From: Pycnopodia helianthoides
Lineage: Eukaryota; Echinodermata; Asteroidea; Forcipulatida; Asteriidae
Direction: 5' to 3'
NCBI GenBank assembly: GCA_032158295.1
Contig: CM063244.1
Location: 23,227,930 to 23,291,929, forward strand
DNA: 64,000 nucleotides
Below the pieces are notes generated by a model. The model saw only the letters and a program-made list of their open reading frames with translations, was not told the origin of the DNA and searched no databases. Shown one piece after another: positions 23,690 through 34,865 of the stretch. A program made the translations under genes and the position numbers. Within the stretch, counting starts at the first letter, position 1; every line of letters begins with the position of its first letter.

Positions 23690-24300
23690 TTTTGTCAAGA
23701 AATAAACCACAAGGGAATCTGACTAGGTAAATTTTAAATAATTTGGAGTTGAACAAAGAAAAATTGACAAGAGTGGGATTTGAACCAACGACCTCCGGAT
23801 TAACGTGCCGGCGCTAGATACCAACTGAGCCCTAGGCGATCTCCCTATTTTGTCAGCACTTATTTTTGTTCGGGGGTGCCAGTCAGAAGTCATACAACCT
23901 TTTCGGGGGTGCTAGTCAGAAGCCATACAAATGGTTGTATGGCTTCTGACTGGCACCCCAAAACAAAGATACTGACAAAATAGGGAGACCGCCAACATAG
24001 GGCTAGATAGTGCTAAGGTCAGAAGCCATACAAATGGTTGTATGACTCCTGACTGGCACCCCAAAACAAAGATACTGACAAAATAGGGAGACCGCCAACA
24101 TAGGGCTAGATATAGTGCTAAGGTCAGAAGCCATACAAACGGCTGTATGACTTCTGACTGGCACCCTCAAACAAAGATACTGACAAAATAGGGAGACCGC
24201 CAACATAGGGCTAGATAGCTCAGTTGGTTAATCCAGAGGTAATTAGTTCGAATCCCGCTCTTCTCAATTTTTCTTTGTTCAACCCCAAATTAATAGTAAT
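23690..24300. mobile_element. Head-to-head SINE pair with tandem palindromic core
   Basis: Left arm: a SINE on the minus strand (tail ataaaccacaagggaatctg, B box gggatttgaaccaac, A box ccaactgagccc). Right arm: the same SINE on the plus strand (ctagatagctcagttggtta, gttcgaatcccgc, tttttctttgttcaacccc). Between them, units of about 110 bp (tcagaagccatacaaa... ccgccaacatagggctag) are repeated three times, each with an inverted repeat cataca/tgtatg. Confidence 0.7.
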
Positions 24301-24769
24301 CTTTTTATACTTACCTGCATGCTAAAAGTTAACTAGTACAAATCAAACCTTGCTCATCAGAAATCCTACCACCTCAGAGGTTCAGTAAACTTGTGGTTCA
24401 CAGAAACCTATAACAAAAGGCATTTAACAATCTTGGACCTACTACCACTAAGACCAGGAAATTAAAGGAAATACAAGAGCAGAATACGAGTAGGCCCTAC
24501 CTGTAAAACACTGACTGAAGATGGTGATCATCTGCTGCTCAGCTCAGGAAACAACAGCTGTGTTCCTCTACTGGTTTTGCTAGGTACAACCCTATGAGGT
24601 GCAACTGTGGCTTGATGTCCTGGACTGTTTCCTGTTTAGAGGTTCCAAAGCCCAACAACGCCAAATATTTATTTGGCTGCACATAAGGGCAAACAGGAAG
24701 CCAATGTGTCATCAAGATTGGTATCTGTACAGAGGAGGAAACTGTGTAAAGAGTATATATGATAGAAAG

Positions 24770-25090
24770 TATTCTTCCCTGTTTGGAGGATAGGAAAGAG
24801 TTTTTTGCGGGGTGAAGAGTGAAAGTAAAGCCATTGATGACCTGTGGCAGTGCTTAGGTCCCGTAAACAATGTTAATATAAATGATCCTGAATGTTGAAA
24901 CCCCTTTTCCTGTCTCCACCCTTTTGTTTTTTTAATCCGTTTGGATGATAGGAATGAGTTTTGTGTTGGTTGAATAGTGAAAGATAATAAAGCCATTAGT
25001 TTTAAACATATATGTGCTTAGGTCCCACAAACAATGATCTTGAATGTTGAAACACCTTTTCCTTCCTCAATACACTTTTTTAAAATCCGT
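24770..25090. repeat. Two-copy tandem repeat in the 5' flank of copy A
   Basis: ggataggaaagagttttttgc...tcctgaatgttgaaaccccttttcc and ggataggaatgagttttgtg...tcttgaatgttgaaacaccttttcc repeat about 165 bp apart. The unit B flank has one counterpart (62700-62830). Confidence 0.6.
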
Positions 25091-25343
25091 CTTCAGTGAC
25101 AACAGAATAATGTGGGTCAACAGGGCAAGCAAATCCGGCATAAAACTAACTTTCACATAATTAAATGCTGATCATTTAAAAGTAAACACTTCACAGGATG
25201 TTGCGCCCATGTTCTACAGGCCCATCGGTGTACTGTTTAGTCACCAACAGCCAGGTTCAGAAAAGGGCAATATATTTGCAATCAATTCAAAGTTATTACG
25301 GCTTGCTCGTACTTTTAAAACAATTAATGTTTGAGACCAAACC

Positions 25344-25380
25344 GGCTCTTCTCAGAGCCAATACTCAAACAAAAGAGATT
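25344..25380 (+). other. Histone-mRNA-like 3' stem-loop, copy 2
   Basis: GGCTCT-TCTC-AGAGCC (25344-25359), preceded by accaaacc and followed by caaacaaaagagattt: close to the animal histone pre-mRNA processing signal (stem-loop plus purine-rich downstream element). No histone ORF lies upstream. Confidence 0.6.
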
Positions 25381-26523
25381 TACACATGGTTGTACCCGCA
25401 AGTTTACTAGTATTATTTTATTTATAGTTTTTCCTACTTGTCCACACCATGCAAAGCTTCAAACAATATTTAATTAATGTTTTATTAGAGGGTGCTTGGC
25501 TAGAATGGCGACTATGAAGACCGATGTTAAAACTAAAACTAAAAGAGAGCCATACAGCCCAACAAGGTGGGCTAAAGTTCAACTTTATTAAATAATATTT
25601 ATTATAGATTATAATTATAATTATAGATTTTGTTTTGTAAGTTTTATTTATGAATTTTATTTTACTTTTTTTAAGTCAATTTCCAAACCTTATTGCTGGG
25701 TGCATACAGCAAATCTATGCTGGGTGTAAAGTTTAAGCCTATAGTGCTCAACACAAGAAACACAAACAACAACAGTAATGTCTGAACCATTTTACGTTGT
25801 TAGGAAGAGTTTTGTGAAATCGACCCCTGGACTAAAGTTTACTTTGAAAAAATGGTTCATAACGAAGAAGAACCGACTAGGTTTAGTTTAGGGATTCTAT
25901 CTGACCCCCATCCATTTTATTAGAATAGACTGGTACCCAGTGATCTACTTTTTGCACGCATAGTGCACGTAAAACGAGGAGCCATTTAATCGTGTACATT
26001 TTCAACCTAAAATAAATTTAGCAATGTTCCACTGGATTTTTCTGCAATTTCTACACTTAAAAGACACCCCAAAAGTTACAATTTCAAAATAGTATTCTTG
26101 GTGAGTATACCTCAGTCTTTGTTGTAATTCCGGATCTATTACTTATGTTAAAGTGTGTCTTCTGGTGACCTTTCTCCCGAACGGAGCAGCTTTATTCCGT
26201 CAATGGGGGCAGCCATTTTGTACATCCTGGTTCTTTTTCATCCTGGCATTTTCCGTCATTTCAAGGCTAAAAAACTTTGTCAAAACTATAAACAGACAGG
26301 AGGTGAAAGTAGGCCAAACTAGGTTAAAGTAGTATTTCTAGTCTCCAGTTTTGACGAGACCGGCCGAGGAAGGTTTCTGAGGTTTAAAGTGTTGTGTGTC
26401 ACTGCCTAGTGTTTTTGCTGCAATTTGCTGTTGCGCAAAGTTGTTTTGGCGACAGTGAAGTTAAAACAGATAGCATAAAACCATGGGCACGCGCAAGTTC
26501 ATGGTTATCACTATCTAATCTAT

Positions 26524-26594
26524 GTTGCGATAATCGTAACCCTCCATCCTCCCGACGGTCGGAGATGGGGGATGGGGGTTACGATTATCGCAAC
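26524..26594. repeat. 71-bp palindrome
   Basis: gttgcgataatcgtaaccct and gggttacgattatcgcaac form inverted arms around a GC-rich centre cccgacggtcgg. It lies within the presumed 5' flank of copy A. Confidence 0.75.
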
Positions 26595-26599
26595 TATAG

Positions 26600-29500
26600 C
26601 TATATCAGCCGCTGGGGCAGATTGTCGAAAAAGTATGTCACATCATCATAAAGAGCAAGGGTCACATCACACATTTAGTCAGACATGCAACATTTCAGCT
26701 GATCAGCTGTTTGTTTTTGTTTTTGTTTTTCTCATAATAACAGTGCCTTAAATATTCATGCAAATGCACTACCTCCATGATTGTTGTTAATGTGGCTTAT
26801 AGGCTAAAATTCCGAATATGACTTATTGAGGTTTTTTTAAGGGCAAAAAAGGTTTATTTTAATAAAATAGTGTTTATGTTTAGTGTAGACAGCACTTTTC
26901 GCATAATTTTCCCAGTCATTGTGCAAGTTCAAATTCTTCAAAAGTGTGTTATAATAGTATACTTTAAATTCTTATTGATGTTGTAATTTTTTTTACTTTG
27001 AACAGCTAAAATTAGACGGAACAACTGTAGAAACAACTGTAGACGACAACAATTTCAACAGATCTTAACATTTTTATCTCACGTTTTTTGTCGAAATTTA
27101 ATGAAAAAAAATTAGAGACAGTATTACATGGTTGTCACCGCAATCCTTTTCCATATTATTTCCCCAGTTCAGAATAAGGGTTGGTATTAAGGCTAATGAA
27201 TATCGGATTCTCATTGGCACTGGCATGGAATTTTGGCCCAGCATGGTAAATTTTCGTTATTAAAAATCAAAGGGTAGCCTAGGAAATAAATTAGAAAGTT
27301 AAGTTGTTAAAAAGGTTCCAAAAGTTGGCTGACAATATCGGTCATGTCCTTATTTTCCAGCAAATGCACACATGGACAACCATGTTGTCAAAAATTGCTT
27401 TAAAAAAATTAATGGTTTGAATTACACAAAGGCCATGGAGGTTATGGCCTTCTCTGCCCTCTGTTTTGGTCTTGGTGCCCTGTCAGAAGATCCTCATCAG
27501 ACTTGCAGATTTTCCAATGGAAGTGCCCTTTGCAAAATGAAAAAGGCTGTGGTCTCTTAAATGTAATGAATTTTCAGTCTAGTGCGTTTAAGGCCAAGAA
27601 TATTTTACAAATTACTTTGATTTGTCCTTGGTTTTTCTATTTTAGGTAAAAACTCAAAACTGGAAAACTACTGAATCTCCATAAGAAACAAGTAAATGAG
27701 TTGTCCGGTAAGAAAACAACTTTGAAACTGTTACCTTCCCTTTTTAAATCTGTTTAAGTCTTTGGTAAGCAGATAATGTCATTACTGTTACCCTTTCCTT
27801 TTTTATATTTTCTCTGATTTTGTTTGGAATTCTCATATTAATCACATTACCGGTAAATGCAATAAGAAGATGGGTATGATCAAACGTACAATTGGCTATG
27901 ATGCTCCATGCAGAGTTTCCAAATCTCTTTAATCTGCATTAATTAGAAGTGACTGGAATTGTGTAGTTCAGTGTGGAGTGGAAATTCTAAACGCAATAGT
28001 AGGCTTGTTGAAGGTATTCAAAGACCTGCTACTAAATTTTAAATTGTCCTCAGGAAGACTATAAGTCAAGTTTAGAGTGTCTGGACATTTACCTGTCTTT
28101 CAGAAGAGAAGTTTGTGATTTAATTTTTTTGTTTAAATATACAATTGGTCAAATCGACATGAAAATTGATAGTTATGTCAGTTTTAATGTGACTCAGGGC
28201 CGTCCTGCCACTAGACTCTCTTCATGTTATCTGTTCCTCGTTGCCAAACAGAATTGCATTAAGTCTTTTTAATTTTAGCGGATAGTCCCAATCTGGAATC
28301 AACTTCCTCTGATAGCCAGGTCTGTAGTTTTGTTATTATCATTTAGGACTCATCTGTTTTGTTTTTATACCGACACTTTTGGTTTCTCAGCAGATGATGT
28401 TGTCTAATGAATGACTGTTCTGCCTTACACGTTTTTTATTTGTTTTTTGTTTTTTTTCTCTGAGGGCCGGGGATTTGTTGACAATTTTTGTGTTAGGACA
28501 GCCTTGTAGAGATTCTGGTCACCTGTTCCTCCTTGCCAGTCACTGGCTTGGTAATTTATACAATTTTGAATATTGTATTATACTTTTATTATTTCAGTCA
28601 TAGATATATTTTGTGGATTGTACCTTTTAATGACTTAAAGTGTTTTGCCAGTGTAACAAGTGTAACAAAATAAATAAAAAATTAAAAAATAAATAAAACA
28701 GGGCTTGTATATTAGCCAGTCTGTCAAAAAAAAAATAAGAAAAGAAAGGGAACCAATTTCTAAACTGAACACAATACTGAATGGTGCGTAATCTAACACA
28801 CTTTTCACATCGTCAATACATGTACAAATTTAGTACCATTTAAACAAGTGTGAATTCTACAGTTTAATATATTTTCACAAAGACAGAAAAGCTATGAACT
28901 ATTACAAAAGGCATATAATTGTACAATTGATTCTATTACAAAATTCTGATACATTCTGTGCAAAAAAGAAGATCTATTTCTAGATGTAAAACAAGGGTAG
29001 TGAATTATCTAAGGCGATACTTTTCCCTTATGCAGGCCAAAGAGTACACGTATAGCATGGCGTATATTATGACTATTTGACCACTGTACAACACTTTAAA
29101 GTAGTTATCTCAGAATTTAGTTTGGATTCCTTCCAAAACAGTTGCTTACCTAAATTGATATTTCTAGCTACTTGTAAAGAGATAAGTTTTAACTTAATAT
29201 CCTTGCATTTGAATAAAATTTTGCCAATGTCCATTGTGGAGGATAAACAATTTTTTTTTCTTGTCTTATTTTATCATTCTTAATGGTGTAAACAGCACAA
29301 GTCAAGCAAGTCAAGCGGCTTTGGCTACAGCTATGGCCATTGGTTGCTACAACTATGTTTTAGAATGGAACTCTTGAGTTTTGCGTCCAAAGTCGTTAAT
29401 CCGTACACTCCCATCCCCTTTTATTGTAGAATTTATGACATAAAGCCCCCATAAAGGGTTTGTTGTAGTACCAACAGAGGGCACTCTTCCAAAATGCATC

Positions 29501-31780
29501 ATGGAATGTAAAAAGGGGGAATCTTGTAACTGAAACGAAAACAATTCCTCCTCAATTATGGCGCTGTTGCCCCCAAATCTGACGGTTTAGAATTTTTGTC
29601 AAAAATGATTTCTTTTGCTCATTGGCTGTGCATTATTACAGGCAATTTTTTTTCTGTTTTACAAGAATTCAGCTTCAGTGTACTCTTAAGAAAAAAGTCG
29701 CCCCTCGGCTTTCTTCTGCCCCTCACAACATCAATCACACCCCCTTTGAAGATGTGCATCAGTCATTCATCAAATCCCAGTATCATGGCTCTGCTTACTG
29801 CAAGCAAAGAATCGGCACTTACGGGAGCAGGGAATTCCGCACTTACTTCAAGCGTATTTCATATAAGGAAAAGGGATTTTTTGCTCATGCATTGTGCGTA
29901 CTCTACGTTACAAGGCATTGCTTACTTACACAACTAGTGCAGAAATTCAGCGCTTGCCTTGTATTTATTTTGTAAGCGAAGAATGGTGATACAAGCACAG
30001 AATTTGGCAGTAAGCAGAGCCAGGAAATTAGGCCCAGCTCTTTTGTAACCTTTGTGGAGGCAAACATAAGTAACCATGTGAGTACTATGTGGCTGTTCAG
30101 ATTTTTTCCTGAGTGGGTTGTGACTGTAATATAGTGCCATTAGTATGACCAATTAAGTAGTAGTCATGGCCGTATGAAGCGGTACGGCCGTTACGACCAT
30201 AGCCGTACCAATATTTTAGGTTTTAAAAAATATATTTTGTTTCCCTTTTGTAGCATTTGTTTGCACGATATCAAATTTAAATCAAGTGAAGAAAGAAAAA
30301 AGCTTGGTGAACAAATTAACGTTGATTCATTCTAGCATGGGCAATGTGTTTTGAGAGAAATTTAAAAATAAACATTGAAGTTTTTATTTTCAAAACAACA
30401 ATATTTTATGAAGGACCTTTTTATTGTTATTATTAACCAGAATAATAAAATACAAGTAGGTCGCGTTTTGTTCTAATTTTCACAGCCGTCACCAACACCT
30501 TCCTTTTAAAAATGCTTTAAATTCTCTAATGTAAAGTTTGCATAGTGAAAAGGGGAGGTTTGTATGCCTCTTTTTTGTTGATGTTTTTTTTACATTTATT
30601 TTTGGGGGATTTGAGTATAATAAAGCTGTGTACTTCTGAGATGGGCATTAATAATAATTACGTTTAGCACTTTTATAATTTCAGTGTGTTTTCATTTAGT
30701 AGTACTACCCCAATTGGCCTAGATCCTACCACCAGCGGGGTTCACAAGTGTTGGATATGATGCCCAAAATCGGCACTTTTTTTTTTCTACAGGCAGGTGC
30801 ATTGCTAAATTTTGCTTGAGCTCACAAAATTTCAAAAGTAAATAAAGTGGCCTTAATTATGAGCTGTTATATAGTGCCCCCATTATCCAATCATGTCCGA
30901 TACATGCATCAATACCATACAGCACCCTCCCCCTCCCTATTTGGAAGATGGAAATATGAGTACTTAAGAAACTTTATTAGAGAGTAAACCAATAAAATTA
31001 ATCTTTATTATTTGCTCAAAAAGTGATGGAAAAGTGGCAAGGAATTACGTCATATTGCACCGCAAAGAAGTAGTACATTGCAAAGAAGTACATTGTGTAC
31101 AACAAAATACGTTGTGTATGTAAACAATAGGATTTTATGCTCTTTCATAAATCATTACAATAATGTTGCTTCTGCAATCTGCAAAGAAGGTAGCAAAAAG
31201 GCATAATTTGATAAAAGGCAATTTGAATCCTATTTTGATTTGTAAGTAATAGTCTTGTATACTAAGTATCAGTTCCGCCTATGACTTTTAACATGAAAAT
31301 TGTCATAGATGTTCAATTAGTACACTTTCTAGAGCCTCAATGCATTCTTAAGTAGTAACGATAGCGTTTATTTTCCCGTGTAAACTAAAGTTATAGCCTA
31401 AATGTAATAGATTTACACATTACTTTTTTTGAAATTTCAAAAAGCAATCGACAATCTTTTCATATTTTTACGCATTTAACACAACACTGACCCCAATGAT
31501 ACCTGAACACCTAGTGTTGGTTTAACACTAAATTCTAGTTCTAAATAATTTGGAATTAGTATTCTTGAGGTGCCATCAGAGGTGACATCTTCCTCACTGG
31601 TGTGCCATAGAACATGACAAAACCTGTGACGTAAATAAACTGTCTAAAAACATGAGCAGCTTTTGATGAGATGTTTCACAAGCTAATTTTATAAAACTAT
31701 GTTGTTCCCCCCGAAACATTGATGTACACTCCCTTGAAATAACTTGTTTAAATATCATGCAATCTTAAGTTCATTAAATT
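26600..31780. other. Intergenic stretch without recognised gene
   Basis: AT-rich, short scattered ORFs only, no exon with family motifs and conserved borders. A GGGCC-type MITE-like segment occurs at 29905-30035, and a weak plus-strand match to LINE RT ends at 28195-28380 (iWN-LP-like after frame breaks). Nothing else could be identified. Confidence 0.5.
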
Positions 31781-31782
31781 TA

Positions 31783-31922
31783 GATAGTAAATGCATTATT
31801 TATATTAAGTTTAATTTTACAGCTTAAATAACACTATGAGAAAAAAAAATTGAGATAGTAAATGCATTATTTACATTAAGTTTAATTTTACAGCTTAAAT
31901 AACACTATGAGAAAAAAAATGA
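31783..31922 (+). repeat. 71-bp direct duplication
   Basis: gatagtaaatgcattattta...aacactatgagaaaaaaaat occurs twice, offset 71 bp, with two or three differences. Confidence 0.85.
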
Positions 31923-32014
31923 AATTCACAAGGATTTTACAGGATATTTGTTTATATGTATTTTTTGTGTGAATTCAAGGTCAAAGTTATAAAAAATAAT
32001 AGTATTCTCTACTG

Positions 32015-32330
32015 CTACCTACTTTAAGGTGCTACTGCTATACACTTTAAGGTGCCAATACATTTATTATCTATGCTACCCTCGTTAAGGTGCTAATAGT
32101 TATTTTTTCCCTGCTATCCACTAAGGTGCTAACAGTATTATTCTCCCCTGCTATCCACTTTAAGGTGCTAGCAGTTTTATATTTAACTGTTATCCACTTG
32201 CTAGCAGTTCCCCCCCCCTCTAACCACTTTAAGGTGCTAGCATTTTTATTCTCTACTTCTATTCACTCTTAATTCTACCTCCATGCTCTTAGGTGATAAT
32301 AGTTTTATTCTCTACTGCTATCCTAGAAAA
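32015..32330 (+). repeat. Degenerate tandem repeat, about 50-bp unit
   Basis: Repeated theme tgctatccactttaaggtgctagcagttttattctc, about seven imperfect copies with variable unit length. Confidence 0.7.
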
Positions 32331-32669
32331 CTGTAAAGGTGGAATGTTACATGAAAATGATTGATCAAGTTAAAGTATATACAATGGAAGCAATAAAACT
32401 CACTTAAGCAACTCAACTAATATTTTAGAAACATTTTTAAGTTGCATTGTTTATAGCAAGGTAAAAACAAAATGGAGTGAAAGTACATTTAAAATTTACA
32501 GTTCTTAGTTCTTATCTCAGTTCTTATCCAAACCATATTACTTCAAAGGGAATCCTTTCTCAAAATAGTTTATACTATCAACAGCTGCAGTGCTTCTCAC
32601 CAAGTAAGTTTTTACAGTCATTAATTTTTGGAGTAGAAAAAATCATGTCAGGTAATATATTTGTTAGTT

Positions 32670-32830
32670 TTAACAAAGAAAAAATGACCAGAGCAGGACT
32701 TAACCTGCGACCTTGTTAGTCTGGAGGTCATAGATTCAAGTCCCGCTCTACGTAAAAAAATTCTTGTTCTAACACAAAATTATTTAAAATTTCCCCAGTC
32801 AGTTTCCCTTGTGGTATATTACGTAATATA
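32670..32830 (+). mobile_element. tRNA-derived SINE fragment (tttcccttgtgg tail)
   Basis: attcaagtcccgctct is a B-box block; the tail ttctaacacaaaattattta...cagtttcccttgtggtatat matches the tail of 23690-23760 and 63098-63175 in reverse. Confidence 0.6.
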
Positions 32831-33274
32831 TTTTTAAAAGGTAATTTTATACCATTGCTTATTTATAGCCAATTAAATATCTGTCAAAAGTTTTTAAGTT
32901 AAATGTTTTAGAATAATTTCCTTTGGAAAGGCTTGTAAAAAATCATGCAGATTTAATACCAATTGGAAGTTTGCAGCATTACATTTATTTGTCGAAAATT
33001 CTTAGCATCGTCAGAGTTGTGTATACGCCATTAAAAATTTTTATCAAATTATGTCCAGCTTCAAACAATCATTCTGTGTAATCACTGTGACTGGCTCAAG
33101 CAAGTGTCTTACATTTGACATCACATGAGCAATGCTAGGTTGGTATCACCATACTATTTTTACCTGCCAGATCCAATTTTAACTCACCACCATTCGTCAT
33201 GAAATGTCAATCAAGTCCAAGAGATTTCCATCTCAACGTCATCAGGTGTCAAATTACGGTAATTCAAAGCTAGT

Positions 33275-33720
33275 TCCTTAAAAAAATAATATCTCCTGAA
33301 CCACGACCATAAACTTGTAATGTTTGTGTTGTCTTGTAGCTTACAAAACTTGTGACATTTTATTAAAAGGAGACCCCACTTTGACCTTTACTTCCGGACT
33401 AACCAGGAAGCTTTAAATAAATAAACCATACCCCCTGAACCTTATATCATAAACTTGTAATGTTTGTGAATTGTCTTGTAGCTTACAAAACTTGTAACAT
33501 TTTATTCAAAAAATTTCCCCATTTTTACCGTTAATTCAGGTCCAAACAGGAAAGCTTTTGAAATAAAAAAAATCATATCTCCTGAACCACATGTCATAAA
33601 GACGTAATGTTTGTGCTGTCTTGTAGCTTACAGCACTTGTGACATTTTATTAATTAAAGGATGACCCCATTTTGACCTTTCCTTCAGGTCCAAACAGGAA
33701 GTTCAAATTAAACACATTTG
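33275..33720 (+). repeat. About 145-bp tandem repeat, three copies
   Basis: Units share atctcctgaaccac, cataaacttgtaatgtttgt, cttgtagcttacaaaacttg and ccccattttgacctttactt; starts at about 33288, 33428 and 33577. Fainter copies follow toward 34600. Lies in the 3' flank of copy B. Confidence 0.75.
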
Positions 33721-33748
33721 TATACATATATCAAGAGTCCACAGATAC

Positions 33749-34142
33749 TTAAAGGAACATTACAGAATTGGTAAGAAAAAAACTTTTAAAATATACTTTT
33801 TGATCACAGATTTACATAAAACTTACACAGTCTAATGATGATGATAGTAGAAAAAATTCCTTGAAATATTTCTGTCTGAAATGCCATATTTGATGAGAAA
33901 TTATTAAACTAATTTTCCGATTGGAGTTTATCACTCAGTGAGCGTTTTATTCATTTGTTGAATCTATATGATTTCATGCAAATGTGTAATCGGTTTTTCA
34001 CTATTTTCTCGTGACCCAGATGGCCGATTGATCTCAAACTTCTACAGGTTTGTCAGTTTATGTATATGGTGGATTACATAAAGTGCTTACACTGCCAGCA
34101 ACTGTTTTGTTAGCAAAAAACAATTCTGTAATGTTCCTTTAA
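33749..34142. mobile_element. TTAA MITE family 1, 3' flank of copy B
   Basis: Bounded by ttaaaggaacattacagaat and attctgtaatgttcctttaa; TTAA at both borders. About 394 bp, no ORF. Near-identical to 50774-51166. Confidence 0.88.
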
Positions 34143-34702
34143 AAAAACATTGAATGTGGTGTCTGTGTATGGAATCATCATTGACACCCAAGTTTTCAAA
34201 ACATATATCTAATGATGTCATGTTATTGAAATGTAAAAACCACATTAAAAGGAATACCTTCTGAAGAAGCGCATGACATTAACTCCTAATGTTTGTGGTT
34301 TCTTCTGGCTCAACCCTAACTGAAAGAGTATTGATCTACACAACCCCACATGACCTCCTTTTCCAGTCCAATTAGGAAGTTACACCGTCAAAAGGGTTTG
34401 TACACAAATTTGAAGTGATGTTTCTACACCATGTGAGCACTTTGGATGTCTTTGTCTTTGTATGAAGCATAGATGTGGTAAAAACTTTCAAAATAAGTAT
34501 ATGATGAGCAATGTCATGTTTATACAGCGCCCTCTGGTGACAAGTTTAAAATGAATGATATCTCCTGACCATTATGGCATGTATTACAACATTTTACTTA
34601 TAGATCTGAGCTTGTTAATATACACTTTACTCTGTGGTCACCCCTCTATGACATTTTCCATCAAGATTATGTGGACAGGATATCAGTAAGTGGATATCAA
34701 CG

Positions 34703-34865
34703 TCAGGTTTTAACAGGTTCAGGTATTACGTTGAGATAAACAAGATCCACTTGTGTCTGTTTTTTAGCTGGTGGGGACAGGATATCACTAAGTTGACATT
34801 TAAGAGTTTCAAATGTTGGTCGGTCGACGGGACTCACAGACCAGCAGTCCATCATTACTTGGTAC
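34703..34865 (-). CDS. MET: MET copy B exon 18: end of kinase, tail and stop codon
   Basis: 163 nt. After acceptor ctgtcgaccag the phase-2 split codon gives V, then [20 protein letters not shown] (MET: LYEVMLKCW...RPSF), LKCQLSDIL, and a short tail ending [15 protein letters not shown] and TGA at 34705-34703. YLNV is a Y-x-N motif (Grb2 SH2 type), in the place of the tandem Tyr docking site of MET. No AATAAA lies within the next 700 bases on the minus strand; the first seen is inside a MITE at about 33.94 kb. Confidence 0.92.

Larger units (their letters stand above)
310..26000. repeat. Segmental duplication, unit A
   Basis: Exons, introns and 5' flank match the unit at 40880-64000 in the same orientation. 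Left anchor: ctgagattttcttgttgt at 315 and 40892. Right anchor: gaagaagaaccgactaggtt at about 25865 and 63910. Differences inside are mostly discrete insertions (SINEs, MITEs, minisatellite) and single-base changes. The left end lies outside or near the window edge. Confidence 0.85.

Noticed and set aside
23760..23850. Possible functional tRNA gene (minus strand A and B boxes)
   Set aside because: The acceptor and anticodon stems do not pair well and the sequence continues into a SINE body repeated elsewhere in the window.
24500..24600. Candidate noncoding 5' exon of copy A ending at a cag|GTAGGG donor (about 24500)
   Set aside because: The donor alone is weak evidence and no conserved counterpart was found in the copy B flank.
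26150..26300. Candidate promoter of copy A (minus strand caaaatggctgcccc, YY1-like, in a slightly GC-richer stretch)
   Set aside because: A single short motif, no linked 5' exon could be traced to it, and the equivalent region of copy B is outside the window.
27372..27560. 62-codon plus-strand ORF (MDNHVVKNC...)
   Set aside because: No recognisable domain, no splice context, and part of a sequence that looks like a dispersed repeat; not supportable as a gene.
28195..28380. Plus-strand similarity to the end of a LINE reverse transcriptase
   Set aside because: Only a short iWN-LP-like patch after several stops; too weak to list as an element.
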